A stretch of DNA of 64,000 nt, from the NCBI GenBank assembly GCA_024400915.1, contig JAKSLX010000005.1, positions 1-64,000 on the forward strand. The letters are read 5' to 3'. The position numbers and the translations under genes are program-made. This stretch comes from Treponema sp. Lineage in GTDB: Bacteria > Spirochaetota > Spirochaetia > Treponematales > Treponemataceae. The notes beneath the pieces are model-generated. The model was given only the letters and a program-made list of their open reading frames with translations. It was not told the DNA's origin and searched no databases. Positions within the stretch are counted from its first letter, which is position 1. Each line of letters opens with the position of its first letter. Positions 48,661 through 57,578 of this stretch are shown here, in pieces.

Positions 48661-49959
48661 ATGATTAATCCATTGGCTCAAGAATTAAACGACGCACTCA
48701 AGGGCACAACAGCCGGCGAGTTGCTTTCTGATGTAGGTGTTAGACTTTACTTCCCTAAGGGAATCATTGCCCAGAGCGGTGAAGCCAAAAAACTCGGTCA
48801 TACAGCAAACGGAACCATCGGTACTACAGTAGTAGACGGCAAGCCACTTGTACTCCCTTCAGTTAGAAAGTACATCAGCGGCGAACTCACTTCAGGTGAA
48901 CTCGTTGGATACGCACCAACAGCAGGTAACCCAGATCTCCGCGCAGTATGGAAAGAAGAATTAATCAGAAAAAATCCTTCACTTAAGGACAAGTCATTTT
49001 CACTTCCTGTAGTAGTTCCAGGACTTACAGCAGGAATCTCATATCTTGCAGACCTCTTCCTTGATGAAAAGCATGCCCTCGTAGCTGCAGATCCATCTTG
49101 GGACAACTACGTTCTCATTGCAAACGCAAGACGCAATGCTGACTTCATCCAGTTCAAGGTTTTCAAGGACGGAAAATTCAACATCGAAGGTCTCAAGGAA
49201 ACACTTAACGAACAGGCAAAGACAGGCAGCGTTCGCGTTATCCTCAACTTCCCACAGAATCCTTCTGGATACTCTCCAACAAAGGATGAAGCAAAGCAGC
49301 TGGTTGCAATGTGCAAGGAACTTGCAGAAAAGGGAACAAAGGTAATGGTATGGTGCGACGATGCTTACTTTGGACTCAACTATGAAGACGACATTGAACC
49401 AGAGTCACTCTTTGCACACCTCTGCGACCTTCACGAAAATGTTCTCGCAGCCAAGATCGACGGACCAACAAAGGAAGACTTTGCATGGGGATTCCGCACA
49501 GGATTCATCACTTTCGGTTGCAAGGGAATGACAGAAGCACAGTACGATGCACTTGTTAAAAAGCTTATGGCTGCAATCCGTTCTTCAGTTTCATGTGCTT
49601 CAACACCTAGCCAGTCTCTCATCCTCAAGGGATACAAGGCAGGCAACATTGAAAATGAAAAGAAGGAATTCCGCAAGATTCTTGAACGCCGCTATGCAAT
49701 CGTCCGCAAGTTCGTTAACGAGCACAAGAGCGACTACATTGAGCCACTTCCATTTAACTCGGGATACTTCATGTCATTCGATACAAAGAAAATCAATGCA
49801 GAAGAACTTCGCGTTAAGCTTCTTAAGGAACACGGAATCGGAACAATCCAGATTGACCCACAGACACTCCGCGTTGCTTTCTCAAGCCTAGACGAAGAAA
49901 ACATCGAAGTAGTCTACAACGCAATCTACAAGGTTGCAGACGAAATGGGTAAAAACTAA
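48661..49959 (+). CDS. PLP-dependent aminotransferase class I/II
   Basis: 432 residues. Fold type I: YAPTAGNPDLRAVWKEEL, VVPGLTAGISYLADLFLD, NFPQNPSGYSPTKDEA, VWCDDAYFGLNYEDD, and the probable PLP lysine in KIDGPTKEDFAWGFRTGF, close to the SxxKxxGxxGxRxG pattern; Arg near the C-terminus for the substrate carboxylate. Substrate is unclear (aspartate, aromatic or alanine type). High expression is suggested by strongly biased codons (AAG, CTC, GAA, CGC) and its own promoter and terminator. Confidence 0.87.
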   Translation: MINPLAQELNDALKGTTAGELLSDVGVRLYFPKGIIAQSGEAKKLGHTANGTIGTTVVDGKPLVLPSVRKYISGELTSGELVGYAPTAGNPDLRAVWKEELIRKNPSLKDKSFSLPVVVPGLTAGISYLADLFLDEKHALVAADPSWDNYVLIANARRNADFIQFKVFKDGKFNIEGLKETLNEQAKTGSVRVILNFPQNPSGYSPTKDEAKQLVAMCKELAEKGTKVMVWCDDAYFGLNYEDDIEPESLFAHLCDLHENVLAAKIDGPTKEDFAWGFRTGFITFGCKGMTEAQYDALVKKLMAAIRSSVSCASTPSQSLILKGYKAGNIENEKKEFRKILERRYAIVRKFVNEHKSDYIEPLPFNSGYFMSFDTKKINAEELRVKLLKEHGIGTIQIDPQTLRVAFSSLDEENIEVVYNAIYKVADEMGKN

Positions 49960-49984
49960 TTCAGTTTAATTCATAATGAAAACG

Positions 49985-50016
49985 GGCTGTCCACAATTCT
50001 GCGGGCAGCCTTTTTT
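49985..50016 (+). terminator. Terminator of the aminotransferase gene
   Basis: Stem GGCTGTCC/GGGCAGCC (one T-G) followed by TTTTTT. Confidence 0.88.
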
Positions 50017-50061
50017 ATATCCTCCGTTCCTTATTTCAAAAAATTCTGCTAAAATATTTTT

Positions 50062-51315
50062 ATGAAAATTATTGCAAAACTTGCCTGTCTTTTGGTTCCA
50101 TTCGCCTTCACTTCCTGTGCAAAATCAAAGGACAAGACACTCATCATATGGACAAACAACACAGAAATCGTTTCCTATGTTGAACTTTTCAACGCCACCC
50201 ACGAAAAAACAAAGGCTGTCGTAGTCTACAAGAAAGAACCAGCCCGTGCACTTCCTCCATCAAAAGATGAAATTACTCCGGACATCATAATCGGTCCATG
50301 GCTCAAGAACTCCCTTACAAGAAAATACTTTACTGCCATAGACTATCTTTTTGCAGAAAAAAGCGTTTCAAAAACTCAGTTCTACAAGAAACTTCTGGAC
50401 TACGGATGCATCAACGAAAAGCAATATCTTCTACCAGTAAGCTTTAATCTTCCGGCAATGATTTTCAGCAAGAAAAATGAATCCCTTGTAGGCAACGACC
50501 ACTATCTGGATTTTGAACATATCAAGGAAATCGCAACAAAGTTCAACAGCAAGAATGAAAAGGAAGCTTACACAGCCATGGGTTTTGGACCTTCCTGGGA
50601 CAGCGAATTCCTTTACACTCTTACGAAACTCAACGGGTCTTCCTACCGCGAAAAGGGAACGAGCTTTCTGTGGGATCAGGAAGCAATGCACAATTCCGTA
50701 AATCAGATTAAATACTGGACTTCTTTCTGCAATACGGACACAACAACGGAACAGAACTTCCAGTTCCGCTACCTTTACATGCCTTTCTACCGCCAGGTAA
50801 CTTCCGGCAGATGTCTTTTTGCTTATACTACAAGCGACAAACTTTTCACACTTACAGATGCACAGTCTTCAAGCGTTTCTTTCAGATGGATTGTCCAGGA
50901 CAACAAAATTCCGGTAGAAGACAACATCCTTACCATGGGTCTTTACAAGGGCGCTGAACATTCATCTCAAGCAGAAGTTTTCATCTCATGGCTTTTGAAA
51001 GAAGAAACACAGCAGAAACTTATTGAACGCACTGAAAACATGAAACTGGACAGCGTGAACTTTGGAATTGCAGGTGGTTTTTCTTCAATACATGACGTAA
51101 ATGAAAAATACTATCCGGCCTTCTACCGACAGCTTTTGGGAAACATGCCGCCGGAAGAATACTTGACTTTGCCGAACATCCTTCCATACAGATGGGAAAG
51201 CCTTAAGGCAAATGTAATACTTCCTTATCTTACAGACAGCACCAACACCAACGGGGCAAAAAACAATTCAACGCTGGAAGAAAGAATTACGGAATGGACA
51301 AAACAGTTCTATTGA
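50062..51315 (+). CDS. Orphan extracellular solute-binding lipoprotein (sugar type)
   Basis: 417 residues with lipoprotein signal MKIIAKLACLLVPFAFTSC. Family 1 binding-protein features: KTLIIWTNNTEIVSYVELFN, PDIIIGPWLKNSL, VSFNLPAMIFSKKN, and GLYKGAEHSSQAEVFISWLLKEETQQKLIE near the end. No permease or ATPase gene adjoins it, so the transporter partner is elsewhere or it is a sensor. TAAAAT (50050-50055) is 6 bases before ATG and there is no ribosome-binding site. Confidence 0.85.
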   Translation: MKIIAKLACLLVPFAFTSCAKSKDKTLIIWTNNTEIVSYVELFNATHEKTKAVVVYKKEPARALPPSKDEITPDIIIGPWLKNSLTRKYFTAIDYLFAEKSVSKTQFYKKLLDYGCINEKQYLLPVSFNLPAMIFSKKNESLVGNDHYLDFEHIKEIATKFNSKNEKEAYTAMGFGPSWDSEFLYTLTKLNGSSYREKGTSFLWDQEAMHNSVNQIKYWTSFCNTDTTTEQNFQFRYLYMPFYRQVTSGRCLFAYTTSDKLFTLTDAQSSSVSFRWIVQDNKIPVEDNILTMGLYKGAEHSSQAEVFISWLLKEETQQKLIERTENMKLDSVNFGIAGGFSSIHDVNEKYYPAFYRQLLGNMPPEEYLTLPNILPYRWESLKANVILPYLTDSTNTNGAKNNSTLEERITEWTKQFY

Positions 51316-51389
51316 TTTACTTAAATTAAACTGTAAAAAACACTAAACAAAATTCTACCCCCTCCGATAATAAAAGTGAGGGTAGGATT

Positions 51390-51788
51390 ATGTTTTCAAA
51401 CGGAATAAATCTTAACGCAGCATCATACAACAATGTTTTCTCAACTTCTTCAGGTTCACTTTTTGTTCCTGTAAAGCCAAGTGCAGTTATTTATTCTCAG
51501 CTGGATTATGTTCACGGAACTGCAGCAAAAAGCGGTCAGAACGGAGTTCCTCTCAGCAAGGTAAGGATCCTCAATACTCTCATCAATCAGCTTGTATCAA
51601 TGAAGCAGAAGACATCTGCACCTTCAGAAGATGAACTTTCCGGAATGTCTGAAGAACAGAAAGATGCATTGATCAAGGAATATCAGCAGCAGATTAAATC
51701 AGCAATGACAAATACAGCACAGCCTTCAACTTACGGTTTTGCAGGTCTCATGCCTGAAGCAGGTGCTGTTGTAAGCGTAAACGCCTAG
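51390..51788 (+). CDS. Small protein of unknown function
   Basis: 132 residues, no signal peptide or membrane helix. Features: IYSQLDYVHGTAAKSGQNGV, VRILNTLINQLVSMKQK, an acidic helix with SEDELSGMSEEQKDALIKEYQ, and a Gly/Ala end. GGGTAGGATT precedes ATG. Family not recognised. Its stop shares the palindrome CTAG with the convergent transporter gene. Confidence 0.75.
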   Translation: MFSNGINLNAASYNNVFSTSSGSLFVPVKPSAVIYSQLDYVHGTAAKSGQNGVPLSKVRILNTLINQLVSMKQKTSAPSEDELSGMSEEQKDALIKEYQQQIKSAMTNTAQPSTYGFAGLMPEAGAVVSVNA

Positions 51789-53137
51789 TTCCACACATTC
51801 CAGAGGAAGAACCCGGAAACAAGAGCCGTAACAAGAGCAAAGGGAATTCCTGTCTTCAACCAATCAACAAAAGCAATTTTTTCACCCTGCTCTTCAAGCA
51901 TGTCCACTGCAGTTTTGTTTGCAGAAGATCCCACTGGAGTTACACAGCTACCGATACAGCTTCCTAAAAGAAGTGCAAAAGTAAAGAGCTCCGGTTCGGC
52001 TTCAATTCCAAGGGCATAGACAGAGGCAAAGGGAAGAATTACTGCAACATAGATTACATTGTCAACAAAAGCAGAAACCAGAATGGAAACGACTAGAAGA
52101 ATTACAAAAACCGTTCCCTTAACATCTCCGGCGAAATCCGAAACAAGCTTTACCATGTCGGCTATGATACCAACTTCCCTGACTGCTGCGGCAAGAATGA
52201 AAGTTCCCATGAGAAAAAGGATCATTTTCCATTCTGTCTTTAGAAGAACTTCCGCAACTTCTCCGGCAGTTTTTTTCTGAGTTATTTTGAACCACAAAAC
52301 GGACACCAATCCGGACAGAAGAACAAAAAGACCCGTTGCACATTCAAAGCGATGTCGGAAAGAAGACATGAAAGAAAGGCCTGCTATCATGATTCCGAAA
52401 ATTATGGAAGGAACCCATGATACAAGATTTTCCACATGAATTTCCATTCTGTTTTTTCTGTTCTTTGAAAATGCAAAATAGAAGAAGGCACAACCTGCAA
52501 CCATGGCAACCTGACAGATTACAAAGAAAGAAACCCTTCCGTCAAAAATAAAGAAATCATTGAAGCGGAATCCTGAATAGCCTGCAAACATGGCAGACTC
52601 TGGGCTCGCTGCAAGGGTTGCGGCTACTTCAATATTGCTTATCATTGCTACGGCTGCCACAAGACGACCTGGTTTAATTCCTGCCCCACGGCTGAATGCA
52701 ACTGCTACAGGGACCATGATTATAACTGCAGAAATATTTCCGATGAAAGCCGAAACAACTGCTGAAACCACAAGGATAGATACGACCGCTCCACAAAGGT
52801 TTGAACTTCTTTTAGCCAAACTTGAACCTGCATGGGCCGCAACTTTCGAATAGGCTAGTACAGAAGAAATCATCATGCTGCCAAGACATAGCATAACGGC
52901 ATTCCAATTGATTACTTCCTGAACGGCATGCACAAAGGCATAGGAACGGCTGTGGACGTTTCCATCAAGAGCAAGAATATCTTCCGGAAGATGAAAAACT
53001 GTATCCGGCGCAAATGTTCCAATAAGAAGAACTATCAATGCTGCCCCTGTCGTAAACCAGGTTTTCTTTGACTGAAACACAGCTACCAACACGCAGGCAA
53101 GAATTGCAATGATTCCAACGACAACCTTAATGCTCAT
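51785..53137 (-). CDS. ArsB/NhaD/SLC13-type ion transporter
   Basis: 450 residues with about eleven hydrophobic helices. Symmetric halves each carry a hairpin typical of the ion-transporter superfamily: AFIGNISAVIIMVPVAVAF in the first, AFVDNVIYVAVILPFASVY with GSCIGSCVTPVGSSANKTAVD in the second. Ion could be Na+, arsenite or a dicarboxylate; the GSSANKTAV motif favours the ArsB/NhaD side. Followed by the phosphoesterase in opposite position; gene upstream in the same direction is 8 bases away. Confidence 0.87.
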   Translation of the reverse strand: MSIKVVVGIIAILACVLVAVFQSKKTWFTTGAALIVLLIGTFAPDTVFHLPEDILALDGNVHSRSYAFVHAVQEVINWNAVMLCLGSMMISSVLAYSKVAAHAGSSLAKRSSNLCGAVVSILVVSAVVSAFIGNISAVIIMVPVAVAFSRGAGIKPGRLVAAVAMISNIEVAATLAASPESAMFAGYSGFRFNDFFIFDGRVSFFVICQVAMVAGCAFFYFAFSKNRKNRMEIHVENLVSWVPSIIFGIMIAGLSFMSSFRHRFECATGLFVLLSGLVSVLWFKITQKKTAGEVAEVLLKTEWKMILFLMGTFILAAAVREVGIIADMVKLVSDFAGDVKGTVFVILLVVSILVSAFVDNVIYVAVILPFASVYALGIEAEPELFTFALLLGSCIGSCVTPVGSSANKTAVDMLEEQGEKIAFVDWLKTGIPFALVTALVSGFFLWNVWN

Positions 53138-53145
53138 ACAAAACC

Positions 53146-53790
53146 TCAGGAGAAAAATGTTTCTGGGACAAAGGCTTTCCGTTCACCCGGAATAACCTGA
53201 TAGAACACCGCTTCATAATGTTCCTTCTCTTTTTCAATTTCCACAACTGCAAAAGAAGGCGGCTGACATTGCCTTGGTCTTGAACAGCTTCCAGGATTCA
53301 GAACAAAAATGTTTCCTGAAACAAGGGCATTGAAACTTACATGAGTATGACCAAAGAATATGGCATCGCAACCAATGGTTGAGGCGGTCTTCTTCATTCC
53401 GTCAAGGCCTTCATAAAGGGAAAACCTGTGGCCATGGGTAAAGAAAACATTATGACCGGCAACTTTCAAGGAACAACTCAAAGGAACATGAACCTCTTCG
53501 CCGTTTACAGGATAAGTATCAGGATCATTGTTTCCTTCAACTATTCCAAGTACCGGTGGAACTGAATCTGCGATTTCAACAAGGCGGGCAACATCCTCTA
53601 TTCCGTCACCGCAGAAAATCATTGCATCACATTCTCCGCCGAATTCCTGAACGACGGATTTCAGGCTGGCGTAGTTACCGTGAGAATCAGATACAACAAG
53701 GATCCGCGCCTTTTCTTTTTCCCCAAGGGAATTTATATCTTCCTGGGAACCAATGAGATTTGTTGGATTATTCTGTTTAAATGTATTCAA
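53146..53790 (-). CDS. YfcE-type metallophosphoesterase
   Basis: 214 residues; TTG start at 53790 with GGAG 6 bases upstream. Dimetal motifs in order: VVSDSHGNYASL, FCGDGIED, VEGNNDPDTY, FTHGHRFSLYEG, FFGHTHVSF and NPGSCSRPR. The first ~28 residues are an extra polar extension relative to YfcE. Likely cytoplasmic phosphodiesterase; substrate unknown. Transcribed with the lipoprotein gene before it and the transporter after it. Confidence 0.88.
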   Translation of the reverse strand: MNTFKQNNPTNLIGSQEDINSLGEKEKARILVVSDSHGNYASLKSVVQEFGGECDAMIFCGDGIEDVARLVEIADSVPPVLGIVEGNNDPDTYPVNGEEVHVPLSCSLKVAGHNVFFTHGHRFSLYEGLDGMKKTASTIGCDAIFFGHTHVSFNALVSGNIFVLNPGSCSRPRQCQPPSFAVVEIEKEKEHYEAVFYQVIPGERKAFVPETFFS

Positions 53791-53793
53791 GAA

Positions 53794-54543
53794 TCACTCC
53801 GCTGCTTCAATTACAAAATGGTTTCTAGCCTGAATGCCGGTTTCTCCGTCAACAAAGCGATGCACTTTTCTCTTTCCAACTATGGACTGAACATGAGCAT
53901 GAAGTTCATTATCGGACGGAAGTTCAGCAGGAAGAATTGCCGCATAGCGGACTGCCGACACGATGATTTCAAAAATATCTTTATCAACAACCTGATCCTG
54001 CTCTTCCATTACACCGGAACTCTCATGATCAAGGACAAAACTGCAGGTTCCTTCCTGGCCGAGAATGTCATCCTGCGGAAAGAAAGAAAAAATATTGAAG
54101 TCAGGATTATTGTCCCTACCGTCGCGAATGCTTGCAAAAGTATAATGGCATCCTTCTGGAGCTCCAAGAACTACGATACCCCTTGTATTGCTTGCTTCTG
54201 CAATGGAACGAAAATTTGATATCCTGTTGTGAAGATCATCTGGGAAAACAATGCATTTTACAAGGCCACCATTTTCAGAAAGACCGTATTTTTGTGCAAG
54301 TATTGATTCTGCCTTCGAGCAGAATTCCTTGTCGTTGTAGCCGTAACCAAAGATTACAAAAACAATTCCTTCATCCCCAGACCATTTCACAGGCTGATTT
54401 TCAACGTCCTTAACATCTACAGGCTGAATTTCAATTATGTCACCGGACATGATGACCGACTGTTCCGATTTATCTTTGCTGCAGGAACAAAAGGCAAGCA
54501 TAATCAATGCAGCACCTGCCAGCAGGATTTTTCGTGATGTCAT
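53794..54543 (-). CDS. Lipoprotein of unknown function (DUF3798-like)
   Basis: 249 residues from ATG 54543 with lipobox LAFCSC (MTSRKILLAGAALIMLAFCSC start described in two parts: MTSRKILLAGAALIM and LAFCSC). The body has VFVIFGYGYNDKEFC, RGIVVLGAPEGCHYTFASI and a periplasmic-binding-like alternation; it may be a substrate-binding-like lipoprotein of a kind seen in spirochaetes, but I cannot name it surely. GGGGATAATAAAA precedes ATG. Divergent from the cyclase gene, 54 bases apart. Confidence 0.72.
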   Translation of the reverse strand: MTSRKILLAGAALIMLAFCSCSKDKSEQSVIMSGDIIEIQPVDVKDVENQPVKWSGDEGIVFVIFGYGYNDKEFCSKAESILAQKYGLSENGGLVKCIVFPDDLHNRISNFRSIAEASNTRGIVVLGAPEGCHYTFASIRDGRDNNPDFNIFSFFPQDDILGQEGTCSFVLDHESSGVMEEQDQVVDKDIFEIIVSAVRYAAILPAELPSDNELHAHVQSIVGKRKVHRFVDGETGIQARNHFVIEAAE

Positions 54544-54597
54544 TTTTATTATCCCCAAACTATAAAAATATACCTCCCTATGATATACTTTTTAATC

Positions 54598-57456
54598 ATG
54601 AAAAGCAAAGCAAAAAGCAAACGCAAAAACTCCATAACTTCAAAAATTTCAGGATTCCTTGTTCTTTTTTTCTTTACGGGAATTGCTGTTCTCCTTGCAA
54701 AATTCGACATGTTCCAGAGATTGGATTACCGTCTCTATGATTACATTCTCGGGCTCACAAAAGAAATAGAAACCAATGAAGATATTGTTCTCATAGACAT
54801 TGACGACGAATCCCTTGGACGCATCGGTGCCTGGCCTTGGACCCGCGACATCATTGGAGATGCCCTCATCAGGATGAAAGAATTTGGTGCAAAGCAGGCC
54901 ATCTTCGATATTGAATACCTTTCTTCTTCTACAAAGGGCATCAATGAAAATCTGGAAGACACAGTTCTTGAAACTTTTGCAAAGGGAGAAGAACACATTG
55001 CAAATTCCGTTTCTGATTTTGCAGGAAGCATTGAATCTGGCAGCGTCAACAAGGTAAATGCACAATCAAAAGCTGCTGAAATGATGTCCGACAAAATAGA
55101 CGGCATTCTCTACGAAATGCAACGAGACATTACATCTGACTTTTCAAGGGACTACGACGATTATTTTGCCCGATGCATCCAGTTTTTTGGGAACACATCC
55201 CTTACAGTGAATTTCAGAAACCTTGCCATCAAAAGGGAACCTGAAGAAATTTCCTATACCCACAACAGGTTTCTTTTTAACAATGTAGAAGACCCTCTGA
55301 ATTTGATTCACACGGGAAACATCTATACTACTAGGGAAGAAGACGAAACTGTAGAAAGAAGCTTTACGCCTGCCATGCACCGTTTCATTTCCAGGGGGTC
55401 AGGTGTTGGCTTTACAAACGTTGTCGTAGACAAGGACGGTATCCGTCGACGCGTAGAACTTCTAAACTACCACGACGACAAATACGCAGGACAGCTGGCA
55501 TTTGGTCCGCTTATAAAAATCATGGACATCCAGAAGATGGAACGAACAAAAAACGCTCTCATCCTTCACGGAGCAAAAGTGCCTGGCTACGAAGAAAGGC
55601 AGAAAATAAAGATTCCTCTGGACAAACACGGAAGGATGCTCATCAACTGGCTCCATGGAAATTACTACGAAAGTTTCCGTCACGTTCCGGTTTACATGCT
55701 TTACAACCTTGATCTTGCAGAACGCCTTATTATTGAAAACCTTGCCAAAATAAACAGCGCAGACTTAAGTTCCCTTTCTGAAGAAGATGCAGATTACCTC
55801 ATGAATACTAATTACTTCTATTCAGAATACAAAAACCTTCAGAAAAACAAAAATCATATTCTCCTTAAATGCCGTGGTTTTGCAGAGGACGGAACCCCAA
55901 TTCGAGGAGGACTTAACAATGCAGACTACAACATTTACTTTGCAGCAAGAAAGGATTTTTTCAAGGATCTCAAGGAATTCACAGATTCCCTCAACACAAT
56001 TCAAAACGCAGAAAGCATTCCTCTGATTGCCGAACTTGAATCAAGCGTAAACCTTTATCTCAGGGATGAAGCAACTCTTCGTTCCGTAATAAAAAATTCC
56101 TACTGTTTCATCGGAAACTGTGCAACTTCCAGCACTGATCTTGGCGTTACACCGTTCATTAAGCGTTATGCAAATCTTGGAACCCATGCCAATGTTGCAA
56201 ACACAATTCTTCAGCAAAACTTCATTACTGAAATTGATTCCCTTTGGGGAATAGGAGCCTGCTTCTGTCTTATCCTTTTCATCCTCCTCATAACAATCAG
56301 AATGAGCCCAAGCTGGAAAAACGCATTCGGTTTTCTCTACATCATCATACCGGTTGCCGTTTTTGCAGCACTGATGATACTTTTCAAAATCTATGTACCT
56401 GCTGTTGTACCTTTTGTCATGTGTGCCTTAATTTTCATCTGCCAGGTAATCATAAACTTCCGCGCAGTCAATGCAGACAAAAAATTTCTTCAGTCTACAT
56501 TTGGAGCCTACGTTGCCCCTGCCGTCGTAAATGAAATCATCAAAAACCCTGACACTGCAAAACTCGGTGGCGAAAGCAAAAACATTACGGCTCTTTTCTC
56601 CGATGTAAAAACTTTCTCAGGTTTTACGGAAGTCATAAACAACGAAGAAGGAGAAGGAAATGGTGCTACGAGATTAGTTTCAATCCTCAACGAATACCTT
56701 GGAGCACTTAGTGATGCCATCATGTCCTGTCACGGAACAATAGACAAATATGTAGGAGATGAAATCGTTTCCTTCTTTGGAGCTCCTGTAGACGACCCTG
56801 AAAATGCATACCACGCATGTCTTGCAGCAATCAAAATGAGGCAGGCGGAAGACAAATACAATGAGGAGAACAGAGCAAAACTTCCGATTCTTAGGGAATC
56901 AGGAGAACCTTTTTACCTCCACTCCCGCATAGGAATAAACACCGGAAACATGGTTGTCGGAAACATGGGAACCGATAAAAAATTGAACTACACCATCATG
57001 GGAAACAATGTAAACCTTGCATCCCGTCTTGAAGGAACAAACAAGGCATACAATTCGTGGATCATGTGTTCTGATTCTACATGGCAGGCAGCAGATTCAG
57101 GAATACACAAGGGTGAACTGATTGCAAGAAAGATGGATTATGTACGGGTTGTAAATGTGAACAAACCGGTTCAGATCCACAATATTTTGGGATTAAAATC
57201 TGACATGGATTCTGCACAAATAGAAGCAGCAGCCCTCTTTAATGAAGGAATGAGATACTATCTCATGGGAAGCAATACTCCAGAAGTAAAGAAAAGCATA
57301 GACGAGCTAAAAACGGCTTATGCTTACTTCAAGAAAGCAAGAGACTGTTATCCTGCCGACGGCTCATCCGAAGTATTCATGAAACGCTGTGCAATATACA
57401 TCAAGAAAGGAATTCCGCCACTTTGGGATGGAGTTTATACAATGACATCAAAGTAA
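54598..57456 (+). CDS. CHASE2-domain class III adenylate/guanylate cyclase
   Basis: 952 residues. TM1 at ~18-36; extracytoplasmic CHASE2 domain (DYRLYDYILGL, DIVLIDIDDESLGRIGAWPWTRD, FDIEYLS); two or three helices at ~548-621; cytoplasmic cyclase domain at ~660-850 with metal Asp in ALFSDVKTFSGFTE and Asp in TIDKYVGDEIVSFFGAP, and HSRIGINTGNMVVGNMG, NYTIMGNNVNLASRLEG. Metal ligands are present so it should be active; substrate choice is unclear. The CHASE2 part is larger than usual (~450 residues) through insertions. TATACT ends 8 bases before ATG, no ribosome-binding site. Confidence 0.9.
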   Translation: MKSKAKSKRKNSITSKISGFLVLFFFTGIAVLLAKFDMFQRLDYRLYDYILGLTKEIETNEDIVLIDIDDESLGRIGAWPWTRDIIGDALIRMKEFGAKQAIFDIEYLSSSTKGINENLEDTVLETFAKGEEHIANSVSDFAGSIESGSVNKVNAQSKAAEMMSDKIDGILYEMQRDITSDFSRDYDDYFARCIQFFGNTSLTVNFRNLAIKREPEEISYTHNRFLFNNVEDPLNLIHTGNIYTTREEDETVERSFTPAMHRFISRGSGVGFTNVVVDKDGIRRRVELLNYHDDKYAGQLAFGPLIKIMDIQKMERTKNALILHGAKVPGYEERQKIKIPLDKHGRMLINWLHGNYYESFRHVPVYMLYNLDLAERLIIENLAKINSADLSSLSEEDADYLMNTNYFYSEYKNLQKNKNHILLKCRGFAEDGTPIRGGLNNADYNIYFAARKDFFKDLKEFTDSLNTIQNAESIPLIAELESSVNLYLRDEATLRSVIKNSYCFIGNCATSSTDLGVTPFIKRYANLGTHANVANTILQQNFITEIDSLWGIGACFCLILFILLITIRMSPSWKNAFGFLYIIIPVAVFAALMILFKIYVPAVVPFVMCALIFICQVIINFRAVNADKKFLQSTFGAYVAPAVVNEIIKNPDTAKLGGESKNITALFSDVKTFSGFTEVINNEEGEGNGATRLVSILNEYLGALSDAIMSCHGTIDKYVGDEIVSFFGAPVDDPENAYHACLAAIKMRQAEDKYNEENRAKLPILRESGEPFYLHSRIGINTGNMVVGNMGTDKKLNYTIMGNNVNLASRLEGTNKAYNSWIMCSDSTWQAADSGIHKGELIARKMDYVRVVNVNKPVQIHNILGLKSDMDSAQIEAAALFNEGMRYYLMGSNTPEVKKSIDELKTAYAYFKKARDCYPADGSSEVFMKRCAIYIKKGIPPLWDGVYTMTSK

Positions 57457-57515
57457 GGCAGATGCTGAATCAAGTTCAGCATGAAAATGATAATACTTTT
57501 CTTAAAGACAAATAA

Positions 57516-57548
57516 AAAAGGGGCTGTCCTGATTGGACAGCCCCTTTT
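57516..57548. terminator. Bidirectional terminator between cyclase and chemoreceptor genes
   Basis: Perfect stem AAAAGGGGCTGTCC/GGACAGCCCCTTTT with 5-base loop; serves both convergent genes. Confidence 0.92.
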
Positions 57549-57578
57549 CGTTATCTGTATACAGTCAAAGTCTTAAAC

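Noticed and set aside
57516..57548. GGGGCTGTCC palindrome as another copy of the dispersed element
   Set aside because: It matches the element's end by eye, but it is a compact perfect terminator stem with T runs and no internal hairpins.
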